From: Clostridiales bacterium
Lineage (GTDB): Bacteria; Bacillota; Clostridia; Christensenellales; CAG-138
Length of the DNA: 43,735 bases
Direction: 5' to 3'
Assembly (NCBI GenBank): GCA_918244965.1
Contig: CAKJYC010000019.1
Span: forward strand, 1 to 43,735
This document shows, in pieces, positions 1 through 7,875 of this stretch. A program made the position numbers and the translations under genes. Position 1 is the stretch's first letter. Each line of letters starts with the position of its first letter. The notes below the pieces were generated by a model. That model did no database searches and was not told the DNA's origin. It saw only the letters and a list, made by a program, of their open reading frames with translations.

Positions 1-476
1 ATATTGCGGCGCGCGACCTTTCGTCCTGTCTCGAAAAGTTTATCCCGGAGATGGATCGCGAGCAGATGACACTGATCCTCAGCAGCTTCGGATACAAGCG
101 CGGTGTGCCGGTCGACGCGGACATGGTCGTCGACATGCGGTTTGTGGAAAACCCGTTCTATTACGAGGACATGCGGTTCCTTGCGGGCACCGACGAGAAG
201 GTACGCACGTTTGTGTTGAGCCAGCCGTATGTGATGGATTATCTGGACAGCCTCGAAAAGAACATTACAGATATGCTGCCGCTGTTTGAACAGCAGGACA
301 AGCACATCCTGCGAGTCTGCTTCGGCTGTACGGGCGGCAGACACCGCTCCGTCGCGGCGGCGGAGGAGATGGCGGCAAGGCTTCGCAAGCGCGGGCATGC
401 CGTGCGCATCTATCACCGCGACGTGCGGCGCGAGCTGCAGGACATTGAGCGGCGCACGGGGAAGAGAGAGTTATGA
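1..476 (+). CDS. rapZ: RapZ/YvcJ family nucleotide-binding protein, C-terminal part (cut by window edge)
   Basis: The reading frame is open from the first bases of the window (in frame from base 3), so only the C-terminal ~157 residues are present; the N-terminal P-loop domain lies outside. The visible part carries the conserved signature of the family: SFGYKRGVPVDAD, then DMRFVENP, and near the end GCTGGRHRSV. In enterobacteria this C-terminal domain of RapZ binds small RNA; in Firmicutes the orthologue YvcJ binds and hydrolyses nucleotides. The stop codon overlaps the ATG of whiA by 4 nt, so the two are translationally coupled. In most Firmicutes yvcK lies between rapZ and whiA; here it does not. 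Identification is secure; the true start cannot be seen. Confidence 0.93.
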   Translation, partial: IAARDLSSCLEKFIPEMDREQMTLILSSFGYKRGVPVDADMVVDMRFVENPFYYEDMRFLAGTDEKVRTFVLSQPYVMDYLDSLEKNITDMLPLFEQQDKHILRVCFGCTGGRHRSVAAAEEMAARLRKRGHAVRIYHRDVRRELQDIERRTGKREL

Positions 477-1405
477 GCTTCTCATCGGATTGCAAGGAGG
501 AGCTGATCCGCATTCGCGTCAAGAGCGCCGAGCAGCGGCTTTGTCAGCTGTCCGGCATGACGCTCACGGCGGGCGGCATCCGCATTTCACGCCGGCCGTC
601 GCTGTTCTACCATACGGAGAGCCCGGCGACCGCGAAGCATATCGCGTCGATCGCACTGAGCCTGTATGATGCGGACGCGGTGGTGGAGGAGAAGCGCGTT
701 GAGCATCGCCGTCGCCCGATCTATGAGGTCTCGCTGGCCGGTGCCGAGATCGAGCGACTGATGCGCGAGACCGGCGCGATGACGCCCGGCGAAAACGGGT
801 TCCGGCTGATGAACGAGATCCCTGCGGTCGCGTTCGCCTCGGAGGACAACAAGCGCGCGTTTTTACGCGGGTGCTTTCTGGGCGGCGGGAGCTGCGTCGA
901 TCCGAAGCGCGGCTATCATTTCGAGATGATCTTTCGCGCGAAGACGGTTGCGGACGCCGCGGTTGCCATGATGCAGGATTTTTATCTGCCTGCGCGGCTT
1001 TCGGTCCGCAACGGCGACCGCTATATCGTCTATCTCAAGGAGGGCGACGACGTCAGCGGCATGCTTGCGCTGATCGGCGCGTCGTCGTCGGCGCTCGCGC
1101 TTGAGAATGTGCGGGTCGAGAAGGACATGCGAAACTACATCAACCGCACCAACAACTGTGAAACGGCGAATCTGGACAAGCAGGTGGTCGCGTCGATCCG
1201 GCAGCAGAAGGCGATCATGACGATCGACAAACGGATCGGCATCCGGTCGTTGCCGGCAAGCCTGCAGCAGGCGGCGATGCTCCGGATCGCGCATCCGGAC
1301 GCGACCGTGCAGGAGCTTGCGGAAATGGCGGACATACAGAAATCCGGCATGTATCACCGGCTTGACCGGCTGATGAAGCTCGCCGGGGAATTGGAGGACT
1401 CATGA
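473..1405 (+). CDS. whiA: DNA-binding regulator WhiA
   Basis: Predicted 310-aa WhiA, the usual length. The family has an N-terminal degenerate LAGLIDADG homing-endonuclease-like fold followed by a C-terminal helix-turn-helix. Visible landmarks are the start MSFSSDCKEEL, FLRGCFLGGGSC in the middle, the strongly conserved NRTNNCETANLDK near residues 223-235, and a C-terminal HTH ending in MYHRLDRLMKLA. In Streptomyces WhiA drives sporulation septation; in Firmicutes it affects cell division and chromosome organisation. The ATG at 473 overlaps the rapZ stop, and its own stop at 1405 overlaps the next ATG by 4 nt. Family call is very safe; regulatory targets here are unknown. Confidence 0.96.
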   Translation: MSFSSDCKEELIRIRVKSAEQRLCQLSGMTLTAGGIRISRRPSLFYHTESPATAKHIASIALSLYDADAVVEEKRVEHRRRPIYEVSLAGAEIERLMRETGAMTPGENGFRLMNEIPAVAFASEDNKRAFLRGCFLGGGSCVDPKRGYHFEMIFRAKTVADAAVAMMQDFYLPARLSVRNGDRYIVYLKEGDDVSGMLALIGASSSALALENVRVEKDMRNYINRTNNCETANLDKQVVASIRQQKAIMTIDKRIGIRSLPASLQQAAMLRIAHPDATVQELAEMADIQKSGMYHRLDRLMKLAGELEDS

Positions 1406-2148
1406 ATAAGGCTTATACGACGTTTGCCCCTGTCTACGACAGAATGATGCACGACGTCGACCGCGACGCATGGGCGTCGTATCTCGACGGGTTCTTAAGG
1501 GAAGCCGGTGCGAAGGACGTGCTGGACTGCGCGTGCGGCACCGGAGCGATGGCGATCCGGCTCCATCATCTCGGCTATCGGGTGACCGGCAACGACGTTT
1601 CGCCCGAAATGCTGATGCAGGCGCGCACCAACGCGTTCATGGCAAGGGCGAAGGAGATCATCTTCATCTGCGAGGACATGCGCAAACTGAAGATCCACAA
1701 GCCGGTCGACGCGCTTGTGTGCGCGTGCGACGGCGTCAATTATCTGACGTCGATGCAGGACGTCGATTCGTTCTTCCGGCATGCGGCGGAAGCGCTGAAT
1801 CCCGGCGGCGTGCTGCTGTTCGATGTGTCCTCGCCCTATAAGTTCGACCGCGTGCTCGGCACGAACACGTTCACCGAGGAGACGGAGGACTATGCTTATA
1901 TCTGGAAAAACAATTATGACCCGCAGTCGAAGCTGTGTGAGATGACGCTGACGTGCTTCGTCAAAAACGGTGCGCAGTACGATCGCTTCAACGAGACGCA
2001 TCTGCAGCGCGCGCACAGCGAAGCGGAGCTTATCGATGCACTGAAGCACGCGGGCTTCACCGACGTCGCGGTGTACGGCGCATTTACGCGCAATCCGCCG
2101 AAGGACGATTGCGAACGGCTGCAGTTTGCCGCAAAGAAGGGGAACTGA
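1402..2148 (+). CDS. Class I SAM-dependent methyltransferase
   Basis: A 248-aa protein with a Rossmann methyltransferase fold. Motif I is VLDCACGTG at residues 40-48, followed by the acidic motif II region (VTGNDVSPEML) and the post-I aspartate region (ICEDMRKL, then DALVCACDGVNYL). The N-terminal YTTFAPVYDRMM is typical of the small stand-alone methyltransferases found in many Clostridia. The substrate cannot be inferred: relatives act on small molecules, RNA or protein. It is coupled to whiA by a 4-nt overlap and ends 1 nt before hslO, so it belongs to the same transcript. Confidence 0.85.
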   Translation: MNKAYTTFAPVYDRMMHDVDRDAWASYLDGFLREAGAKDVLDCACGTGAMAIRLHHLGYRVTGNDVSPEMLMQARTNAFMARAKEIIFICEDMRKLKIHKPVDALVCACDGVNYLTSMQDVDSFFRHAAEALNPGGVLLFDVSSPYKFDRVLGTNTFTEETEDYAYIWKNNYDPQSKLCEMTLTCFVKNGAQYDRFNETHLQRAHSEAELIDALKHAGFTDVAVYGAFTRNPPKDDCERLQFAAKKGN

Positions 2149-2149
2149 C

Positions 2150-3058
2150 ATGAAGGACTGCATCATCCACGGAATGCTCGAACAGCGCGCGCTGCGCTTT
2201 GCCGCGATCGACGGTACGCAGCTGGTGCGCGATGCGCAGAACACGCACGGCCTGTCCCGCGTGGCGACGGCCGCGCTCGGACGGCAGCTTCTGATGACCG
2301 CAATCTGCGCGACGCTCTGTAAAAATGACGGTGATACAGTCACGACCGTGCTTGCGGGCGGCGGGCCCGGAGGCAATCTCGTATGCGTCGGGCGGCACGG
2401 CGGGCTCGTCAAAGGTTATGCGGCCGATCCGTCGGTCGAGCTGCCGCTGCGCGCGGACAGCAAGCTTGATGTGCGCGGCTATGTCGGGACCTCCGGCAAG
2501 CTGACCCTGATCCGCGACCTCGGCCTTAAGGAGCCGTATGTCGGCATGTGCAACCTGATCTCCGGCGAGATCGCGGAGGACTTTGCGCAGTACTTCACCG
2601 CAAGCGAGCAGACGCCCTCGATCGTGTATCTCGGCGTGCATGAGAATGCTGCCGACGGCTTCGTGACCGGCGCGGGCGGGCTTCTCATCCAGACGATGCC
2701 GGACTGCCCGGACGAGGCGATCGAGCATGTCATGGCGGCGGCGGACTGCATTCCGACGCTCGGCACGCGGCTTGCGGAGGGCGAATCGCTCGACGTGATC
2801 CTTGCCGATCTGTTCGACGGGCTCGACGCGCAGACGACCGACCGGTTCACGCCCGCGTTTTTGTGCGACTGCACGCGGGAACGGCTCGAACGCGCGCTGC
2901 TTTCGATCGGCGAGAAGGAATTAAGAGAGATCATCGAGCAGGACGGCGAGGCGGAGCTGACCTGCCAGTTCTGCGGCAAGGCATATCATTTTGACCGGGA
3001 GGAGCTCGAAGCGCTGCTTTCCGAGGCGACGGACAACGGAGGAACGGATGAAGAATAA
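2150..3058 (+). CDS. hslO: Redox-regulated chaperone Hsp33
   Basis: A 302-aa Hsp33. The C-terminal redox switch is intact: Cys239 and Cys241 (CDC) with Cys272 and Cys275 (CQFC) form the zinc site that opens under oxidative unfolding stress and activates the cytoplasmic holdase. The N-terminal domain shows the family pattern, with TVLAGGGPGGNLVCVG followed by ADPSVELPLR. An in-frame ATG lies 24 nt upstream inside the preceding gene, but 2150 gives the family-like start MKDCIIHGML and sits 1 nt after the preceding stop. The 3' end overlaps the next gene by 11 nt. Confidence 0.95.
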   Translation: MKDCIIHGMLEQRALRFAAIDGTQLVRDAQNTHGLSRVATAALGRQLLMTAICATLCKNDGDTVTTVLAGGGPGGNLVCVGRHGGLVKGYAADPSVELPLRADSKLDVRGYVGTSGKLTLIRDLGLKEPYVGMCNLISGEIAEDFAQYFTASEQTPSIVYLGVHENAADGFVTGAGGLLIQTMPDCPDEAIEHVMAAADCIPTLGTRLAEGESLDVILADLFDGLDAQTTDRFTPAFLCDCTRERLERALLSIGEKELREIIEQDGEAELTCQFCGKAYHFDREELEALLSEATDNGGTDEE

Positions 3059-4802
3059 CGACGAGACGGGCGTGATCGTTCCGTTTCGGCAGAACGCGGA
3101 ATTCTATTATCAGCGGGGAAACAGATACCTGTCGGACGCGCAGGACCTTCTGCGGGCCGAACAGTACCTGCGCAAAGCATACGAAATGGAGCCGGACCGC
3201 GACGAATACGTGCTTGCGTTCGCCGAGACGCTGTACCGCATGCACCGCTACGAGGAGAGCCTGTCCGTGCTGCTGACGTCGCTCACGCCGGACAATCAGG
3301 ATTCCTCGGAGCTGGCGTTCGGCATTGCGTCGGTGTTTACGGGGCTGGAGGAGTTCGGCGCAGCGAGCAACTGCCTGAAGCTGTGCCTCGACCGCGATCC
3401 GGACGGACCGTATGCCGACCGCGCGCTGGACCTGCTGTCGTTCATTGAGGACGAGCCGGAGCTCGAAGCGCAGATCGGACTGATGGAGGGCGAGGACATA
3501 GCGTTGCTCGATCTCATCCACCACGCGAAGGCCGCTTACGTTTCGACCGACGACGACACCGGGCTCAAGATGCTGCTGGCGGCGTCGGAGAAGTATCGTT
3601 CGAGTGAAATGCTCGACATGGAGATCGCCATGATGCAGTTCTCCCTGCACGAGTACGACGAGGCGAAAAAACGCCTGTTTAACCTGTTCAAGCGCAACAG
3701 CAGAAGCGTGCGCGGCAACGCGCTGATGACGCTGATCTATCATGTGCAGAAGCAGGAGCAGGAGGCGAAGGAGCAGTCCAAGAAGATCCTGATCGACGGC
3801 GACTGTTCGCCGGAGGAGCTCGGATACGCCGCGCCGATCCTGATCGAGATCGGCGAGTATATGCGTGCGCAGACGGCGCTGGAGCTTTTGCGCGAATCGC
3901 TGCCGTACGACGTCGAAATGCTGCATCAGCTGGCGTTCTGCTATTATGTGAACGGGCGGCGGCGCGAGGCCGAGCAGATCTATGACGAGCTTTGCATGCG
4001 TGACGAGGGCGACACGGTCGCGCAGTATTACAAAAAGCATATCCGTGAGGATTCCGAGACGGACTTCATCCGCGGCTGGACGGTCAACTACGACGTGCCG
4101 ATCCGTGAGGCGGTCGTGCGGCAGCGCCGCATCCGCGATCTTGCGACGGCAGGTGCGGAGGCGATCCGCACGACGTGGAAGAACGACCGGGAGTTTCGCG
4201 AAATGCTGAAGTGGTCGCTCTTCAGCCCGCTTTCGCCGTCGCTGCGCGGCGCGGCAAAGATGCTGTCGATCATCGCCGATACGGAGGCGGAGCGTGCGCT
4301 GCGTGCGTTTCTGATCCGCTTCGATCAGTCGGATGAGGACAAGCAGTTCGTGTTCGGCCTGCTGCTCGGTATGGAGGCGCAGCCGCCGTTTTCGCTGTAT
4401 TATCAGGGTGAATGGCAGTTCGGCGTCGTAAAGCCGGTGCGCATGCCCGATCGCCTGCCGGTCAGCTATGAAGCGATCCTCGACATGATCAACGGCTTTT
4501 CCGACCTGCTGAAAAAGGACCTGCGTTACCGCACGGTCAAGGTCCCGGAGCATCTTTCCGAGATCTCGACGCGCATCTTCTACTTCTACCTCGCGTGTTG
4601 CCCGGACGGGAAATATCCGCACATCACTCGGCAGCAGGAGGACGCGATCGCCGCGGCGTTCCTGATGATGGGACTCGGCGCGCTGAACGAATCGTCGATC
4701 CAGCCGGACGTGCTGATGGATGTGTTCGAGGTGTCGGAGCGGCGGCTGACCAACGCGCTGAAGCGCATTTTTCTGACCATGCAGCGGATGAAGGAGAGTT
4801 AA
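3048..4802 (+). CDS. TPR-repeat protein of unknown role
   Basis: A 584-aa protein, apparently soluble, with no signal peptide or membrane segment. Tetratricopeptide-like helical repeats are visible near the N-terminus (FYYQRGNRYLSDAQDLLRAE, then YLRKAYEMEPDRDEYVLAFA) and around residues 195-330 (EYDEAKKRLFNLFKRNSR; NGRRREAEQIYDEL). The last ~250 residues have no repeat I recognise. I chose the ATG at 3048 because GGAGG lies just upstream and translation from further upstream would run against hslO. It overlaps hslO by 11 nt and its stop directly abuts the next ATG. TPR proteins are scaffolds; partners cannot be deduced. Confidence 0.8.
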   Translation: MKNNDETGVIVPFRQNAEFYYQRGNRYLSDAQDLLRAEQYLRKAYEMEPDRDEYVLAFAETLYRMHRYEESLSVLLTSLTPDNQDSSELAFGIASVFTGLEEFGAASNCLKLCLDRDPDGPYADRALDLLSFIEDEPELEAQIGLMEGEDIALLDLIHHAKAAYVSTDDDTGLKMLLAASEKYRSSEMLDMEIAMMQFSLHEYDEAKKRLFNLFKRNSRSVRGNALMTLIYHVQKQEQEAKEQSKKILIDGDCSPEELGYAAPILIEIGEYMRAQTALELLRESLPYDVEMLHQLAFCYYVNGRRREAEQIYDELCMRDEGDTVAQYYKKHIREDSETDFIRGWTVNYDVPIREAVVRQRRIRDLATAGAEAIRTTWKNDREFREMLKWSLFSPLSPSLRGAAKMLSIIADTEAERALRAFLIRFDQSDEDKQFVFGLLLGMEAQPPFSLYYQGEWQFGVVKPVRMPDRLPVSYEAILDMINGFSDLLKKDLRYRTVKVPEHLSEISTRIFYFYLACCPDGKYPHITRQQEDAIAAAFLMMGLGALNESSIQPDVLMDVFEVSERRLTNALKRIFLTMQRMKES

Positions 4803-5912
4803 ATGGAGTTTACCGCAACCGCAAAGATCGGGCTTGAATCTACGGTCGCCTTTCAACTGCATAAGCTGGGGATCCTGGACACCGAAACGCTTGACGCGCG
4901 CGTGAAGTTTCACGGCGGCTTCGACGAGATGGCGAAGGCGCTGCTGTGGTTGCGCACGGCAGAGCGGCTGCTCCTGACCGTCGGGACGTTCCGCGCCGAC
5001 ACGTTCGACGCGCTGTTTGAACAGACCAAGGCGCTGCCGTGGAGCCGGTATCTTTCGCCGAGGACCCGCATCCATGTGAACGGCAAGAGTGCAAAGAGCA
5101 CGCTGTTTTCGGTTTCGGACTGCCAGAGCATCGTCAAAAAAGCGATCGTCGAATCGCTGAAGGCGGCCTATCGCGTCGCTGCGGTTCCGGAGACGGAGGA
5201 GGAGGTCATCGTCGAGGTCGGCATCCTGCGCGACGAGGTCACGCTTGCGCTCGACTGCTGCGGCGCAGGGCTCTCACGCCGCGGCTACCGCACCTACAAC
5301 GTGCCTGCGCCGCTGTCCGAAACGCTCGGCGCGGGGCTGATCCTGCTGTCGCGATTCTTCCCGGATACGCCGCTGATCGACCCGATGTGCGGCTCCGGCA
5401 CGATCCCGATCGAGGCCGCGATGATCGCAAACAACATCGCGCCGTCGCAGAACCGCAGCTTTGCCGCCGAGCAATGGAAATTCCTCGACCCCACTGTGTT
5501 CTCCCGTGCGCGCGAGGAGGCGCGGGACGTCATGCGGCACGATCCGCTCTGCATTCAGGGCTCGGATATCGACCCGCACTGCATCGATCTCTGCAAGAAG
5601 CATGCGAAGAAGGCGGGCGTTATGCTTGACTGGAAGGTGCGCCCGGTGAAGGACCTGAAAACGAGTTGGAGAAACGGCGTTCTGATCTGCAATCCGCCCT
5701 ACGGCGAACGGCTGTCCGACGAGAAGTCGGTGAACGCGCTGTACCGCGAGATGCGGACCGTGTTCGACACGATCCCGGACTGGCAGATCAATCTCATCAC
5801 CTCCAACCGCGACTTCGAGAAGATCTACGGAAAGCCCGCCGACAAGCGCCGAAAGCTCAGTAACGGCGGCATGGTCTGCACGGTCTACCAGTATTTTGCA
5901 AAGCGCGGCTGA
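4803..5912 (+). CDS. THUMP-domain RNA methyltransferase (RlmL/YpsC family)
   Basis: A 369-aa protein of the YpsC/RlmL-N class. The N-terminal ~60 residues form the ferredoxin-like part (FTATAKIGLESTVAFQLHKL), followed by a THUMP RNA-binding domain to about residue 165. The methyltransferase domain has its SAM-binding motif DPMCGSGT at about 193-200 and the N6/N2-methylase catalytic motif NPPYGERL at about 297-304. Family members methylate guanine N2 in 23S rRNA (RlmL-type) or tRNA (TrmN-type); which one applies here is not decidable from sequence alone. The ATG immediately follows the stop of the TPR gene, so it is co-transcribed. It ends 55 nt before the next gene. Confidence 0.9.
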   Translation: MEFTATAKIGLESTVAFQLHKLGILDTETLDARVKFHGGFDEMAKALLWLRTAERLLLTVGTFRADTFDALFEQTKALPWSRYLSPRTRIHVNGKSAKSTLFSVSDCQSIVKKAIVESLKAAYRVAAVPETEEEVIVEVGILRDEVTLALDCCGAGLSRRGYRTYNVPAPLSETLGAGLILLSRFFPDTPLIDPMCGSGTIPIEAAMIANNIAPSQNRSFAAEQWKFLDPTVFSRAREEARDVMRHDPLCIQGSDIDPHCIDLCKKHAKKAGVMLDWKVRPVKDLKTSWRNGVLICNPPYGERLSDEKSVNALYREMRTVFDTIPDWQINLITSNRDFEKIYGKPADKRRKLSNGGMVCTVYQYFAKRG

Positions 5913-5930
5913 CAGACGCTTCTTTTTTCC

Positions 5931-5965
5931 ATCCTTCCGCCATACCATAAGGCGGGAGGATTTTT
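5931..5965 (+). promoter_or_regulatory. Hairpin with U-tract that buries the next gene's ribosome binding site
   Basis: TCCTTCCGCC (5932-5941) pairs with GGCGGGAGGA (5951-5960) as a 10-bp stem with one G-U pair, extended by A5931-T5961. The loop is ATACCATAA and TTTTT follows. It has the form of an intrinsic terminator for the upstream operon, but the right arm also contains the GGGAGG ribosome binding site used by the ATG at 5968. The loop CATACCAT resembles a sigma-E -10 (cATACanT). Nearly the same hairpin precedes spoIIP (16304-16337). Confidence 0.75.
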
Positions 5966-5967
5966 GT

Positions 5968-7092
5968 ATGATGCGAAGAATTGTCAGTTTTTTCATCACG
6001 TTCGTTTTTCTGTTCGCGCCTGCGCCGTCTGCGCACGCGGAAACGGAGCCTTCGTACTGCATCATGCCGCTGCATTCGGACAAGGTCATCGCCCAGCGCA
6101 ACGCGGACGAATGGCTGAATATCGCAGGGCTCACCAAGCTCCCGGCGGTGCTGACCATCTGCAGCGCGGTCGACCGGGGACTTCTCGACGAGAACGCGGA
6201 GGTGCAGGTCAGCGCGAAGGCGGCGGGCGTCGGCGGGCCGTCGGCGTATCTCGAAAAGAACGAAACGATCGCCGCAAAGGAGCTGATCCGTGCGGCCGTC
6301 ATGATCTCCGCGGGAGACGCGATCACGGCGCTTGCCGAGCACGCGTTCGGCTCGGAGGATGTGTTTTTGAAGAACATCGAGTTGACGATGCGGGATGCGG
6401 GCGTCAACAAGCAGCTGCCGGACAGCCTCGGAACCTACATGACGTTTTCGTGCAGGGAGCTGATTGCGCTCGGTGAGGCGGCGGTCGAGAGTCCGACGTT
6501 TGTGAAATACTGCGTCGAGACGTATGCGGTTCTGGAACACCGCAGCGGACGCAGGACGGAACTGGCCTCGGCAAACAAACTCTTAAACTCGCTGTCAGGC
6601 TGTTTCGGCCTGTTTACGGGCAGCTCCAAGTCGGACGGGTACTGCGGCGTGTTCGCCTGCAAGCGGCGCGATACGACCTACCTCTGCGCGATCATCGGCG
6701 CGCCGAACAGCAAGATCCGCTTTGAAACGGCGTCGCGGCTGTTTGAGGAGGCGTTTGCCAATTATGCATACGAAACGGTCTGCGATCCGGACGAACCGGT
6801 GCTGGAGGGTTATCCGGTGCTCGGCGGCGACGTCGATGCGGTCGATCTGTACGTAAGGGATTCGTGCGTGCTGCTGCGAAAAAAGGACGAGGGTGAACCG
6901 CAAAAGCGCGTCGACCTGCCGGAGACGCTGACCGCGCCGCTCGATCCGGAGCATGCGGTTGGATCCGTCGCCTATGTCGGTGCGGACGGGACCGTGCTCC
7001 TGGAGGCTGCGTTGTATCCGAAGGAGCCGGTAACGGCGAACGGGTTTACCGAGATCTTAAAGCGCCTGTTTGCGCTCTTTCTGGGCGGATAA
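5968..7092 (+). CDS. Secreted D-Ala-D-Ala carboxypeptidase-like protein, probably inactive
   Basis: A 374-aa protein with a signal peptide (residues 1-27, ending PSAHAE) and the fold of the PBP5/DacF/DacB peptidase S11 family; the C-terminal part resembles the PBP5 beta domain. The three active-site motifs sit at the expected spacing but are all altered. SxxK is GLTK (residues 54-57), so the nucleophilic serine is glycine. SxN is SAG (114-116), lacking the asparagine. KTG is FTG (216-218). Family knowledge says such a protein should neither hydrolyse peptidoglycan stem peptides nor be acylated by penicillin; a binding or regulatory role is inference. The start at 5968 is set by GGGAGG seven bases upstream, which lies inside a hairpin. 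A terminator follows at 7105. Confidence 0.82.
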   Translation: MMRRIVSFFITFVFLFAPAPSAHAETEPSYCIMPLHSDKVIAQRNADEWLNIAGLTKLPAVLTICSAVDRGLLDENAEVQVSAKAAGVGGPSAYLEKNETIAAKELIRAAVMISAGDAITALAEHAFGSEDVFLKNIELTMRDAGVNKQLPDSLGTYMTFSCRELIALGEAAVESPTFVKYCVETYAVLEHRSGRRTELASANKLLNSLSGCFGLFTGSSKSDGYCGVFACKRRDTTYLCAIIGAPNSKIRFETASRLFEEAFANYAYETVCDPDEPVLEGYPVLGGDVDAVDLYVRDSCVLLRKKDEGEPQKRVDLPETLTAPLDPEHAVGSVAYVGADGTVLLEAALYPKEPVTANGFTEILKRLFALFLGG

Positions 7093-7104
7093 GGCGCAGC
7101 ATAC

Positions 7105-7151
7105 AAAACGCGGAACAGGCAGCAATGAATGCTTGCAATGCCGCGTTTTTT
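7105..7151 (+). terminator. Intrinsic terminator overlapping the next promoter
   Basis: AAAACGCGG (7105-7113) pairs perfectly with CCGCGTTTT (7141-7149), and the T-run continues to 7151. The 27-nt loop is long and contains a small GCAATGAATGCTTGC inner pairing. The right arm and U-tract lie within the spacer of the sigma-A promoter at 7133-7161, so end of one unit and start of the next are interleaved. Confidence 0.7.
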
Positions 7152-7161
7152 CGGTTATAAT
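7133..7161 (+). promoter_or_regulatory. Sigma-A promoter, predicted leaderless
   Basis: TTGCAA (-35, 7133-7138), 17-nt spacer, perfect TATAAT (-10, 7156-7161). The ATG of the M50 protease gene starts at 7168, six bases after the -10, where transcription itself should begin. No ribosome binding site lies before that ATG. Confidence 0.8.
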
Positions 7162-7167
7162 AGCAAC

Positions 7168-7872
7168 ATGATTATTCAAAATCTTGATTTGCTGAGAAGC
7201 GACCCGAAACTGTTTTTCCTGTATCTTGCCTGCTTCCTTCCCGTCATGCTGCTGAGCCTGACGCTGCACGAGTGGGGGCATGCCTTTGCTGCGCACCTTT
7301 GCGGTGACGATACGGCCAGAAACTTCGGACGCATGACGCTGAACCCGCTGGCGCACATCGACCCGATCGGGTTTTTGATGCTCCTGTTCGTCGGATTCGG
7401 CTGGGCGAAGCCTGTTCCGGTCAATTCTCGCAACTACCGGAATTATAAGGCGGGGGAGGCGATCGTGTCGCTTGCGGGCGTCGCGATGAACCTGCTGCTG
7501 GTGCTGCTTTTCTCCGGTCTGTATCTGTTGTTCGGCTGGCTGTCGATCAAAACCGGAGCGCAGTGGATGCGGAGCAAATTCCTCTGGTTTGTTCTGTATA
7601 TGGGGATCAGCCTGAACGTCACGCTGTTTCTGTTCAATCTGCTGCCGATCTATCCGCTCGACGGCTACCACATCTTCGAGCTGCTGCTTGCAAAGCGGCT
7701 GCCGATGAAGGTGTTCCTGTTCCTGCGGCGCTACGGCAGCTTTATCCTGATCGGCATCTTCCTTTTGATGCGGGTTTTCGATTTCTATCCGACGAGCGTA
7801 CTGTCGGGTTGGCTGTTGGATGGACTCAACGACATTTTGCGATTTAATCCGCTTTGGTATTTGTATATATAA
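7168..7872 (+). CDS. M50-family site-2 protease-like membrane metalloprotease
   Basis: A 234-aa polytopic membrane protein with the zinc motif HEWGH at residues 34-38 and the third ligand in NLLPIYPLDGYH (Asp165). This is the compact type of site-2 protease (YwhC-like) common in Firmicutes, which cleaves substrates within the membrane; its substrate is unknown. Hydrophobic helices lie at about 16-38, 66-82, 97-124, 138-160 and 188-203. There is no purine-rich ribosome binding site; the ATG sits six bases after a perfect TATAAT, so translation is predicted to start on a leaderless mRNA. An in-frame ATG at 7129 lies upstream of the -10 box and would not be transcribed from it. Confidence 0.9.
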   Translation: MIIQNLDLLRSDPKLFFLYLACFLPVMLLSLTLHEWGHAFAAHLCGDDTARNFGRMTLNPLAHIDPIGFLMLLFVGFGWAKPVPVNSRNYRNYKAGEAIVSLAGVAMNLLLVLLFSGLYLLFGWLSIKTGAQWMRSKFLWFVLYMGISLNVTLFLFNLLPIYPLDGYHIFELLLAKRLPMKVFLFLRRYGSFILIGIFLLMRVFDFYPTSVLSGWLLDGLNDILRFNPLWYLYI

Positions 7873-7875
7873 TCC

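Noticed and set aside
2931..5075. Long open frame (about 700 codons) on the minus strand opposite hslO, the TPR gene and the THUMP methylase
   Set aside because: It is antisense to three well-supported genes and exists because GC-rich third positions remove stops. Its product is rich in Arg, His and Leu and matches nothing. The same applies to frames opposite spoIVA (14035-15348), the ABC exporter (12435-13886) and the subtilase (36772-38703).
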